A stretch of 64,000 bases of DNA. Origin: Clostridium sp. K4410.MGS-306 (GTDB lineage Bacteria > Cyanobacteriota > Vampirovibrionia > Gastranaerophilales > Gastranaerophilaceae). Positions 26,033 to 33,956 of this stretch are shown piece after piece; the first letter of the stretch is position 1; every line of letters begins with the position of its first letter. The stretch lies in contig LARD01000004.1 in the NCBI GenBank assembly GCA_000980375.1, positions 62,001 through 126,000 of the forward strand, in the 5' to 3' direction. The translations under genes and the position numbers were made by a program. The notes under the pieces are model-generated. The model searched no databases and was not told where the DNA came from. It worked only from the letters and a program-made list of their open reading frames with translations.

Positions 26033-27232
26033 ATGACAATATTTAACTATATAGCATTAAGAAATCAATCAGAAATTGTTAACGGTAAAATCGAAGCCGA
26101 AGACATAAAAGCAGCACGTGAAGCGATAAGAAACCTTGGCCTTGTGCCTACAAAAGTTTTTGGCGAAGACAAAAAAGCCTCTGCTCCAAAAGTTAGATTG
26201 AGCCCTTTATCCTTGCAAGAGCTGATAGACTTTACAGGTACTTTTAGAACTTTGATATCTACAGGTGTACCTATTATTGAAGGTCTTGTTTTCTTGGAAA
26301 AAGATGCTGTATCTTCACGTATTCGTCTTCTTGCAAGAGAAATCAGAAAACAGGTTATTGCAGGTTCTACTTTTGCTGATACTGTTGCTAAATATCAGGA
26401 AATATTCGGTAGTATTTACGTTGGTTTGACAAAAGCGGGTGAAGATTCCGGGGAAATGGAAAAAACACTCGACCGTTTGGCAGAATTGCTTAAAAAACAG
26501 GCTGCAATCAAGGGCAGAGTTATTGGTACTTTGATTTATCCGTGCTTTGTAATCGTTCTTGCCGCAATTGTTGTTACTGTCATGCTTATGTTCGTATTCC
26601 CGGCGTTTAAAGAAATGTTTGATCAATCAGGTGCAAAGCTGCCTATTTTTACGCAGATTTGTATTGACCTTGGTGAGTTTTTAAAAGCTTACTGGTATTT
26701 GACATTACTGGCTCCTGTTGCTATTGGGGCTCTTATTTATACCGCATTTAAAAATCCTGTTTCAAGAAGGATTTTGGATGATGTTTTCTTAAAATTGCCT
26801 CTGGTTGGCGACATGCTTAAATATGCCAACTTTTCAAACTTTATTACCGTAATGTTTGTTGCGTACGAAGCGGGTATTCCTATTGTTGACTGTCTGCATT
26901 TGGGCAACCTTACAATTGACAACAGAACAATTAAAAATAAAATTACAGAAGCTATTAATAAAGTTCAACAGGGTACTCACCTTTCTACCGCACTCAGGGC
27001 AGCTAATATTATCCCCTCTATGGTGCTGTTTATGATTGCAACAGGTGAGCAAACCGGTAAACTTGGTGAATTGCTTAATCAAAGTGTAATCTTTTTGGAT
27101 AAAAAGCTTGATGATATTATCGATGCAATGACAAAAATGATTGAACCTTTGATGCTTATTGTTATCGGTAGTATAGTAATGTTCCTGGCATTGGCGTTGT
27201 ACTTACCGTTGTTCCAATCTTATCAATTATAG
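26033..27232 (+). CDS. Inner-membrane platform protein (PilC/GspF family)
   Basis: Polytopic membrane protein on which the assembly ATPase acts. The 399 residues contain the two repeated GspF domains: first TGTFRTLISTGVPIIEGL with GEDSGEMEKTLDRLA, second VMFVAYEAGIPIVDCL with ATGEQTGKLGELL. Three hydrophobic segments (about 170-195, 220-240 and 370-395) match the family topology. It begins 17 bases after the ATPase stop, so both are clearly in one operon. Confidence 0.95.
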   Translation: MTIFNYIALRNQSEIVNGKIEAEDIKAAREAIRNLGLVPTKVFGEDKKASAPKVRLSPLSLQELIDFTGTFRTLISTGVPIIEGLVFLEKDAVSSRIRLLAREIRKQVIAGSTFADTVAKYQEIFGSIYVGLTKAGEDSGEMEKTLDRLAELLKKQAAIKGRVIGTLIYPCFVIVLAAIVVTVMLMFVFPAFKEMFDQSGAKLPIFTQICIDLGEFLKAYWYLTLLAPVAIGALIYTAFKNPVSRRILDDVFLKLPLVGDMLKYANFSNFITVMFVAYEAGIPIVDCLHLGNLTIDNRTIKNKITEAINKVQQGTHLSTALRAANIIPSMVLFMIATGEQTGKLGELLNQSVIFLDKKLDDIIDAMTKMIEPLMLIVIGSIVMFLALALYLPLFQSYQL

Positions 27233-27252
27233 TAGTATTACAAGGAGTAAAA

Positions 27253-27573
27253 ATGGCAGAAGATTTTGAACATATAGAACCATTCGAAATAGAAGAATTG
27301 GGTGACAACGATTTTACAAACGGTGTCTGGTCAGAACGCGTACTTGTTATTACGCAGGATTATGAAATAAAAGGCTCTGTATTTATGCCTAAAATTGGTA
27401 AAAGAAGCCGTGTGCTCTCTGATATCCTTAACGGCAAAAAGCGATTTGTTGCTATCAAAGACTGTGAAGTATCTTACAGACTTATGCCAAACCGCAGAAC
27501 AGAGTTTCATGATTTTGTACAATTAAATATCAATTCAATTATTATTCTTCGCCCTACAAGTGATTCTGAATAA
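27253..27573 (+). CDS. Small conserved protein of the pilus operon
   Basis: A 106-residue soluble protein with a strong AAGGAG site, 20 bases after the platform gene. The sequence (WSERVLVITQDYEIKGSVFM, then RVLSDILNG and FVAIKDCEV) predicts a compact beta-barrel-like fold resembling small DUF6812-type proteins; that family name is a tentative memory-based call. Position at the end of the pilus operon suggests co-expression, but no role in pili can be shown. Confidence 0.75.
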   Translation: MAEDFEHIEPFEIEELGDNDFTNGVWSERVLVITQDYEIKGSVFMPKIGKRSRVLSDILNGKKRFVAIKDCEVSYRLMPNRRTEFHDFVQLNINSIIILRPTSDSE

Positions 27574-27611
27574 TCAGGGTGTTACAGGCTTTAATAAGGC
27601 GGAGACGTGTT

Positions 27612-28631
27612 GTGGAGAAAAAAAGTATACAACTGTTATCAGAGCTTACTTGTGCAGATTTTGTAGCATTCTGCAAAACAAACATCATCCCACACCTTGT
27701 AACATTAGAAAATGAACGTGTCCAAAAATTGAACAAAGTGCATAATTTTAATAAAATATGCACTTTTCTGATGCTTTTTATTGTCACAGGTTTCTGTATT
27801 GCTTTTATTTGCGTGTTTCTTTCAGGTAATGATTCGTCTAAGCCGATGGGGAAGATTTCAATAGCCTTGTCTGGCATGGTGATGATAGCAGTTTGTTCTG
27901 CAGTTATTATTGAATCTAAAATAAAAACTTTGATATCTCCAATGTTTCAAGAGTTTAAATCGAGTGTGTATACGCTTTTATTTTCATACTTTGGTCAGTT
28001 TAAATATTATCCTAAAGAGATTCCTTTGTCTTATCCTGTTTATGACTCAGCCTTGACTATGGTAAAGGGGTTGAAACTGTTTGATAATTTTAACATATAC
28101 TCTATAGATGATTGTATAACCGGTGTTTACAATGGTTTAAACTTAAGAATATTAGATCTGGATTTGCAAAAAGGAGAAGGTAGACAAAAAGACACTATTT
28201 TTGACGGAGTGCTTTTAGAATGTGACTGCAATAAAAAATTTCACTCTACAACGATTGTGAGATTAAATAAAGATGTTGTGCACTCACCTTGGCAATCAGG
28301 AGCAATGAATCGTGTTGCTTTGGAAGACCCGGTGTTTGAAAAGGAGTTTAATGTTTATTCAACAGATCAGACAGAATCAAGATATATTCTTACAGCAGCT
28401 TTTATGAACAGACTTTTAAAAGCTCAAAAAAAACTTGGAATACCTTTGACTTGTTCATTTGAAAATGGAAAAATGTATGTGGCTATTCACAACAACAAAG
28501 ATTGGTTTGACATAGATTTTGTAAATGACAGCTTTACAGATATCAGAACGTTTCAAAAAATCCTTATCGATCTTGTGGAAGTGCTCTCTATTATTGATAC
28601 GTTGAACGCAGATTCCAATATAGGTATGTAA
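27612..28631 (+). CDS. DUF3137-like membrane protein (copy 1)
   Basis: Function unknown. The 339-residue product starts at GTG 27612, chosen because AGGCGGAG ends seven bases upstream; a GTG at 27579 is in frame but has no ribosome-binding site. A cytoplasmic helical start is followed by two membrane spans (about 45-70 and 80-102), then a soluble domain ending with the family signature LEDPVFEKEFNVYSTDQ followed by ESRYILTAAFMNRLL. A related gene lies beyond the tRNA. It follows the pilus operon closely and may be read from it. Confidence 0.8.
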   Translation: MEKKSIQLLSELTCADFVAFCKTNIIPHLVTLENERVQKLNKVHNFNKICTFLMLFIVTGFCIAFICVFLSGNDSSKPMGKISIALSGMVMIAVCSAVIIESKIKTLISPMFQEFKSSVYTLLFSYFGQFKYYPKEIPLSYPVYDSALTMVKGLKLFDNFNIYSIDDCITGVYNGLNLRILDLDLQKGEGRQKDTIFDGVLLECDCNKKFHSTTIVRLNKDVVHSPWQSGAMNRVALEDPVFEKEFNVYSTDQTESRYILTAAFMNRLLKAQKKLGIPLTCSFENGKMYVAIHNNKDWFDIDFVNDSFTDIRTFQKILIDLVEVLSIIDTLNADSNIGM

Positions 28632-28653
28632 TAAAATTTTTTGAATAAAATGC

Positions 28654-28682
28654 TTGATTTCAAATTTTGTCCATGGTGTAAT
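28654..28682 (+). promoter_or_regulatory. Promoter of tRNA-Ile
   Basis: TTGATT (28654-28659), 17-base spacer, TGTAAT (28677-28682); start would fall about 17 bases before the tRNA. The same TTGAT-type -35 box recurs upstream of gap, the hydrogenase operon and the acyl-CoA synthetase gene. Confidence 0.6.
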
Positions 28683-28705
28683 ATATTTACTGGCTGAAAA
28701 GCTAT

Positions 28706-28782
<77 letters not shown>

Positions 28783-28790
28783 TTTAAGAT

Positions 28791-28816
28791 AAGAGACCGT
28801 GAGGTCTCTTTTTTTG
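28791..28816 (+). terminator. Intrinsic terminator of tRNA-Ile
   Basis: AAGAGACC (28791-28798), GTGA loop, GGTCTCTT (28803-28810) and a T-run. It overlaps the first in-frame GTG of the following open frame. Confidence 0.9.
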
Positions 28817-29803
28817 TTTTATTTTTTGCAAAATAGGGTATTATTAAAAAATGCAAAGCATGAAGAATTTAGAAAAAATTTTGATTCAATATATTACAAA
28901 AAAATTGTCGGTTTGCTAAAACCCTTTGAGCAAAATAGACTTTTTACTCTGCGGCTTTGTATTGTTTTGATTATTATCGGATTGTTAATAGTTTCTATTG
29001 ATGTATATTGTATTGCCAATCAAGATACTCTTTTTCCTCTTTTAAGCACTAAACAGATAGAATATTTGCTTTCTATGATTATGATGGTGGGCATATTAGT
29101 TTTATGCAGTCCTGTTTACTTGGCAAAAGACTTTGAACAAACTCTAAAAAGAGAAGTTATGCCGGAGATTTTAAAAAACTTAAAAACTTTTAAATGGAGA
29201 ACCAAAAGTTCTATTTCTGATGGATATATAAACTTTTCTGATTTATTTGCGGATTATAACAGAAGATTTGATGATGATAACTTTTCTGGAAAATATAAAG
29301 GTGTAACAATAAATATCTGTGAAACTGAACTTGGCAAAAAATCCGGAAGCGGAAAAAACTCTTCATATATAGTGCGTTTTAAAGGGGTACTAGTCAACCT
29401 GCTTCCTGAGCGAGAATTCAAATCAACAATACTGATAAAAAAAAGAGGCTTGCTAAACTTTGTGCCCGAAGGACTCCAAGAAGTAAACCTGGAAGATGTA
29501 GAGTTTGAAAAACGTTTTAATGTATATGGTGATGACCAGATAGAGACCAGATACGTGCTTACTACTGCGTTTATGGACCGATTTAAAAATATTGCATTTG
29601 TTTTCAAATCCGATAAAATTGAAGCGTCGATAAAAGACACCGGTATATTAATTGCAATAACTGTTAAAAGAGACCTTTTTAAAGTTGCTAAGCTATATAG
29701 ACCTATTTGTGATTACAGCCAATTTAAACAAATGATAGACGAGTTTTCGTCAATACTGGAATTGATAGAAGAGCTTAAACTTAATCAGAATATAGGTTTG
29801 TAA
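28799..29803 (+). CDS. DUF3137-like membrane protein (copy 2), start uncertain
   Basis: Paralogue of the gene before the tRNA, with the same order: helical start, two spans (about 50-74 and 88-106), then a soluble domain with LEDVEFEKRFNVYGDDQ and ETRYVLTTAFMDRF. The frame opens at GTG 28799, inside the tRNA terminator. Similarity to copy 1 begins only near residue 17 (LKNAKHEEFRKNFDSI), and no in-frame ATG with a ribosome-binding site exists there; TTG 28826 is the nearest usable codon. An out-of-frame ATG at 28851 gives a 22-codon frame only. The gene could use a TTG start, or its 5' end may have been lost by recombination at the tRNA. Confidence 0.65.
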   Translation: MRSLFLFYFLQNRVLLKNAKHEEFRKNFDSIYYKKIVGLLKPFEQNRLFTLRLCIVLIIIGLLIVSIDVYCIANQDTLFPLLSTKQIEYLLSMIMMVGILVLCSPVYLAKDFEQTLKREVMPEILKNLKTFKWRTKSSISDGYINFSDLFADYNRRFDDDNFSGKYKGVTINICETELGKKSGSGKNSSYIVRFKGVLVNLLPEREFKSTILIKKRGLLNFVPEGLQEVNLEDVEFEKRFNVYGDDQIETRYVLTTAFMDRFKNIAFVFKSDKIEASIKDTGILIAITVKRDLFKVAKLYRPICDYSQFKQMIDEFSSILELIEELKLNQNIGL

Positions 29804-29903
29804 ACTTTTGTGTAACTGTTAGCAATTTCTTTGTGTATGTATACTTTATATATTTAAGAGATATGGATATGCAATTTCAAAAGGAGTTGTCAATAAAAAG
29901 AGA

Positions 29904-30599
29904 ATGAGTAATCTGCTGTCATCACTAAAAATTATCACCAATGACTATATTGTCGCCAAAGACGACACAACAAAGATTGTAAAAAAATTTATTCCGCAAG
30001 AAGCAGTCAAAAAACTGTCGGAATCTAACAACAAAATTAAAATGGAGCGTGAAATTTTGCATAAAAAAGATGCAGAAGAACAAGCTGCACTTGAAAAACA
30101 AACAAAAATAATTACAAATATAATAACAAATGATCCGGCAGCTCCTAAAAATCTAGATAATCAGCAAATGGCAAAGTGGATTATTGATGCAGCTAAAGAA
30201 TTCAACGTAGACCCGCTTGTTATAACAAGTATTGCTCAACAGGAAACTCATTTTACTCAAAATGTGCCAACAGCAAATGGCAGTGGCATTATGCAATTGA
30301 CCGGCATCACTATTAAGGATATGTATTTGCGCTCTAATGTTTATGACAAGGCGCTTTTACCTTATCTAAAAAAATATAAAAATCCGGAACAATTAAAAGC
30401 AGCGATGAGAAAAGACCCTGAACTAAATATAAAACTTGGTACAGCGCTTTACAAGCAAAAATTGAAACAAGCAAAAGGCGATGAAAAGAGAGCCTTTATG
30501 AATTATAATGGCAGTAATATAAAACAAAAATATTCCAAAGACGTATATGCCAGAGTTTTAAACGCCAGACAACAATCAGGATTTGTTTCAGAAGCATAA
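29904..30599 (+). CDS. Lytic-transglycosylase-like (SLT-fold) protein without signal peptide
   Basis: The last 150 of 231 residues match the SLT/goose-lysozyme-like fold that cleaves peptidoglycan glycan strands: NVDPLVITSIAQQETHF with catalytic glutamate at 114, GSGIMQLTGIT, LNIKLGTALYK and RAFMNYNG. The first 80 residues are lysine/glutamate-rich and helical, with no signal peptide or membrane span. Export would need another route, for example a phage-type or secretion-system-dependent one, or the enzyme acts after lysis. AGAGA precedes the ATG; a stronger AAGGAG lies 17 bases away. No phage genes flank it. Confidence 0.8.
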   Translation: MSNLLSSLKIITNDYIVAKDDTTKIVKKFIPQEAVKKLSESNNKIKMEREILHKKDAEEQAALEKQTKIITNIITNDPAAPKNLDNQQMAKWIIDAAKEFNVDPLVITSIAQQETHFTQNVPTANGSGIMQLTGITIKDMYLRSNVYDKALLPYLKKYKNPEQLKAAMRKDPELNIKLGTALYKQKLKQAKGDEKRAFMNYNGSNIKQKYSKDVYARVLNARQQSGFVSEA

Positions 30600-30646
30600 G
30601 CTTGACATTTGTGATACAATATAAACACAAATAGTCGGGTGTGAAA

Positions 30647-32920
30647 ATGGCAAAGAAGTTATCAATTGCATTTATCTGGCATATGCATCAGCCTGTTTAC
30701 AAGTCTGATCAAAACGGCATTTATCTTATGCCGTGGGTTAGATTGCGAGCAGTCAAAGATTATCTTGATATGCTGCTTGTGATGGATAAATTTCCGGGGT
30801 TAAAACTCAATTTTAACCTTGTTCCTATGCTGGTTTCTTCCATTTATGACTATGGATACAACGGTGCACACGATATTTTTTCAAGACTTACTATTACACC
30901 TGTTGAGGATTTGTCTGATGATGAAAAGGAATTTATCCTGAATCATTTTTTTGATGCAAATTATCAAAATATGGTTTTGCCCAATACCGAGTATAAAAAA
31001 TTGTATGACAAGCGTTTTCAAAACGCAGAGCTTGGTATAAATGATTTTTCGCCTCAGGAATATTCCGACATAATGGCGTGGTTCAATCTTATATGGTTTG
31101 ACCCCATGTTTAGAGAAAACGAGGATATCAAAGCCCTCTTTGCCAAGAAAAATGGCGAGTTTACTCTCGCTGACAGGGTAAAAATTATTGATCTGCAAAG
31201 AGAGATTATTAAAAAAATTATCCCTGCATACAAACAGTTTCAAGATGACGGAAAAATAGAAATATCAACTAGCCCATATTTTCACCCGATAATGCCGGTT
31301 CTGCTTGATAGAAATGATGTGGTTGAAGCCAATCCCAATGCGGACTATCCCGAGCTTGAATCTGATATGTCAGAAGATGCGAAGCTCAATGTAAAAAGAG
31401 CACTTGATAAATTTGAAGAAATTTTTGGCAAACGTCCAAACGGCATGTGGCCTTCAGAACAATGTATCAGCGAAAAAACACTGCAATTGTTTATGGAAAT
31501 GGGGCTAAAGTGGACAATTTCCGACGAAGGCGTGCTTGAACAAACACTTAAAAAAGAGTTTGTTAGAGATTTTAGAGGATATCTTGAAGACCCTTATGAA
31601 TTATGTCACAGTTACCGCTATAACCACGACGGCAAACAAATCGGACTACTGTTTCGAGATGCAGTTTTGCCTAACCTTATCGGTTTTGAGTACCCGCATC
31701 ACGACCCTGTTAAGGCAGCCAACGACCTGTATGACAGAATAAAAACAAAACAAAAAAAACTTGCTGGTTCTCCTGACAAAATGCACCTTTTGACAATAGC
31801 AATGGATGGTGAAAACTGTTGGGAAAACTATCAAAATGACGGTCACGAATTTTTGGATACTCTTTATAAACTTATTCAAGATGACGAAGACCTTGAAACA
31901 GTCAGGGTATCTGATTATATTGATGCTGTTAATCAACTTGATTGGAGCGGTACTCCATTTGAATTGGAACATGTTAAACCGGGTTCGTGGATTAACAGAG
32001 ATTTTCTTTTATGGATTGGTGAACCCACCAAAAACCTTGCGTGGCTCTACATGGATAAAGCCCGTTGCGACCTCAAGGAATATGAAGCACAGCATCCTGA
32101 TGACCCCAGGCTGCCACTTGCATGGGAAGAATTATATATAAGCCAGAGTAGTGACTGGTACTGGTGGTATGGAGAACCAAATGATTCCGGACAGGATGAT
32201 ATATTTGACCACCTTTTTAGAGAGCATTTAAGAAATATATATAAACTCATAAAACAACCTGTACCGGAGTATCTGGAAACACCGCTGGCAGAATTTTTAG
32301 AGGCACGCTCAAGATATCCAAAAGCTGCATTTGACAGTTTTGAGCTCAACGGCAAAGATGCAGATGCAAAATGGGATGTAGGCGGCTGTATTGATATCCC
32401 TGCACCTCCTACAATGCAGGAAAAACGATTCTTTAACAAAATTTGTTTTGGTTATGACACTGATAATCTTTACCTTCGTTTTGATATAAACAAGTTTATT
32501 CTTGATAAAGAAAACGGGTTCAAGGATTTTAACCAGATTTATATTTATTTTAAAAACAGAACAGAAACCTCTTTGCATAGTGCACCAATCAGGACTGTCA
32601 ATAAAACGGAAACAATAATTCCTCTTTTAAGAGAACCTTACAACTGTGAAGTTAAACTGACATTGTTTAAGAATTTCCATTTCAATGCACAACTTGCCCA
32701 CGCAACACGTGATAATCTCTGGGTGCTGCAGCTCAAAAACGGTATTGAACACGTTTTTGAAGATTACATGGAGGTTAAAATCCCGTTTGATGATTTGCGT
32801 GTTAATGAAAACGAACTTGTGGAATTTTTCGTTATACAGGGACCTTTAGGCATTGTTGATGATTTCTACCCTCAAAACTCGCTTTTGCCGGTTGTTCGCC
32901 CGCAAAAAGTTTTTGCTTAA
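30647..32920 (+). CDS. Glycoside hydrolase family 57 protein (amylase / glucanotransferase type)
   Basis: Acts on alpha-glucans, probably storage polyglucan or maltodextrin. The 757 residues begin with the GH57 signature AFIWHMHQPVYK and YLMPWVRLRAVKDYLDM. The catalytic nucleophile lies in MWPSEQCISE (about 270) and the acid/base aspartate in TIAMDGENCWENY (about 386). A C-terminal beta-sandwich (about 560-757, starting near DAKWDVGGCIDIPAP) resembles a DOMON/carbohydrate-binding module. There is no signal peptide, so it is cytoplasmic. ATG 30647 is preferred over GTG 30641. The gene's stop interlocks by 4 bases with the convergent glycosyltransferase. GlgC at 58 kb supports a role in glycogen turnover. 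Confidence 0.88.
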   Translation: MAKKLSIAFIWHMHQPVYKSDQNGIYLMPWVRLRAVKDYLDMLLVMDKFPGLKLNFNLVPMLVSSIYDYGYNGAHDIFSRLTITPVEDLSDDEKEFILNHFFDANYQNMVLPNTEYKKLYDKRFQNAELGINDFSPQEYSDIMAWFNLIWFDPMFRENEDIKALFAKKNGEFTLADRVKIIDLQREIIKKIIPAYKQFQDDGKIEISTSPYFHPIMPVLLDRNDVVEANPNADYPELESDMSEDAKLNVKRALDKFEEIFGKRPNGMWPSEQCISEKTLQLFMEMGLKWTISDEGVLEQTLKKEFVRDFRGYLEDPYELCHSYRYNHDGKQIGLLFRDAVLPNLIGFEYPHHDPVKAANDLYDRIKTKQKKLAGSPDKMHLLTIAMDGENCWENYQNDGHEFLDTLYKLIQDDEDLETVRVSDYIDAVNQLDWSGTPFELEHVKPGSWINRDFLLWIGEPTKNLAWLYMDKARCDLKEYEAQHPDDPRLPLAWEELYISQSSDWYWWYGEPNDSGQDDIFDHLFREHLRNIYKLIKQPVPEYLETPLAEFLEARSRYPKAAFDSFELNGKDADAKWDVGGCIDIPAPPTMQEKRFFNKICFGYDTDNLYLRFDINKFILDKENGFKDFNQIYIYFKNRTETSLHSAPIRTVNKTETIIPLLREPYNCEVKLTLFKNFHFNAQLAHATRDNLWVLQLKNGIEHVFEDYMEVKIPFDDLRVNENELVEFFVIQGPLGIVDDFYPQNSLLPVVRPQKVFA

Positions 32921-33573
32921 ATTCTAAATTTGATACCTAATACTGTTATAATTTTATACTTTCTTGCATTTTCTCTGTAATTTTTAACAGAAAATATGTT
33001 TTCAATAAAGTTGTTTGAATTTTTTATCTTTTTTAAAAGTTTTTTATACATTTCTTTTGAAATCGTAGCTTGTGCTTTATTAAAATATTCTTCCATATTT
33101 TCGTCAGGTATCCCGTTGTAAGTTGAGAATACTGCATCAAATTTAAAATTATCGAATTCTTCTTTTAAAGTTTCATATTTATTTCTGTGTATTATATTGT
33201 TTTTTATGTTTTCAATATTATCAAATATGCACAAAATTCTGGCTGATTTCGTATTTGTGCAAGAGCCGATACGCTGTCTGTAGTGATGAAATGCATTGTC
33301 ACACCAGCTGATTTTTTGAGCACACATAAATGCATCATTTATAAAAACAGTATCTTCTGCTAAATTTACTTTGGGGAATTTTAGATCATTTGATAATATA
33401 AATTCTTTTTTGAAAACAAATCCATTAACGCATGCAAATATCCTTAACTGGCCTTTTTGCATATCACTGATGTTGAAACACTTATCTTCACTCAATGTAT
33501 AGCCGGTAATTTTTTTAATCTTTGTCTTCATAGACTTTGGTGTGGATTTTCCGGTCAAATCTTCTTCAGTCAT
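32917..33573 (-). pseudogene. C-terminal part of a frameshifted family 2 glycosyltransferase
   Basis: A 218-codon frame that continues the glycosyltransferase beginning at 33926. It has no ribosome-binding site, and its first codons (MTEEDLTGK) follow naturally from DSDFVFCNS, which is encoded just upstream in this frame. The content (LRIFACVNGFVFKKEFI, NLAEDTVFINDAFMCA, YRQRIGSC) is the usual second half of capsule or lipopolysaccharide GT2 enzymes. It could be made only by frameshifting or reinitiation at the ATGA overlap (33570-33573). Confidence 0.7.
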
Positions 33574-33926
33574 TGAGTTACAAAAAACAAAATCAGAATC
33601 AAATTTTTAGCGGATTTGTACAATTTTTCAAACATATCAACATCAACCCAATCATCAGGGTCAATAAAGGTAATGTACTCACCGTTTGCAATTTTTAATC
33701 CGTTGTTTCTTGCAATTCCCTGTCCTTGATTTTCTTGCGAAATTATTTTTATCCTTGCATCTTTTTGTGCATATTCTTCAAGGACCTGTAAAGAGTTATC
33801 CAAAGAGCCGTCATTGACGCAAATAATTTCTATATCATCCATGGTCTGATTAATAATGCTGTCAAGACAATCTTTTATGTATTGTTCAACATTATACACG
33901 GGTAAAATTGCGCTGATTTTTGTCAT
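33570..33926 (-). pseudogene. N-terminal part of a frameshifted family 2 glycosyltransferase
   Basis: A 118-codon frame with AGGAG before its ATG and the GT-A nucleotide-sugar domain: ISAILPVYNVEQYIKDCL, IICVNDGS, ARNNGLKIANGEYITFIDPDDW. After SAK-N the frame turns into LILILFFVTQ and stops. Adding one base in the run at about 33603-33612 (A5/T3 on the minus strand) restores FDSDFVFCNSMTEED and joins the two halves. It is either a decayed gene, a phase-variable one, or a sequencing/assembly error. It lies 30 bases downstream of nadE. Confidence 0.75.
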
Positions 33927-33956
33927 ACTTTCTCCTAGAGGGCCGGAAGGGAAATA

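Noticed and set aside
28851..28919. Small 22-codon frame after the tRNA terminator
   Set aside because: It overlaps the DUF3137-like gene in another frame, lacks a ribosome-binding site and shows no features.
30602..30632. Rex-like site before the GH57 gene (TTGTG ... CACAA)
   Set aside because: The half-sites are 12 bases apart instead of eight, so it does not fit the Rex consensus; kept only as an unexplained inverted repeat.
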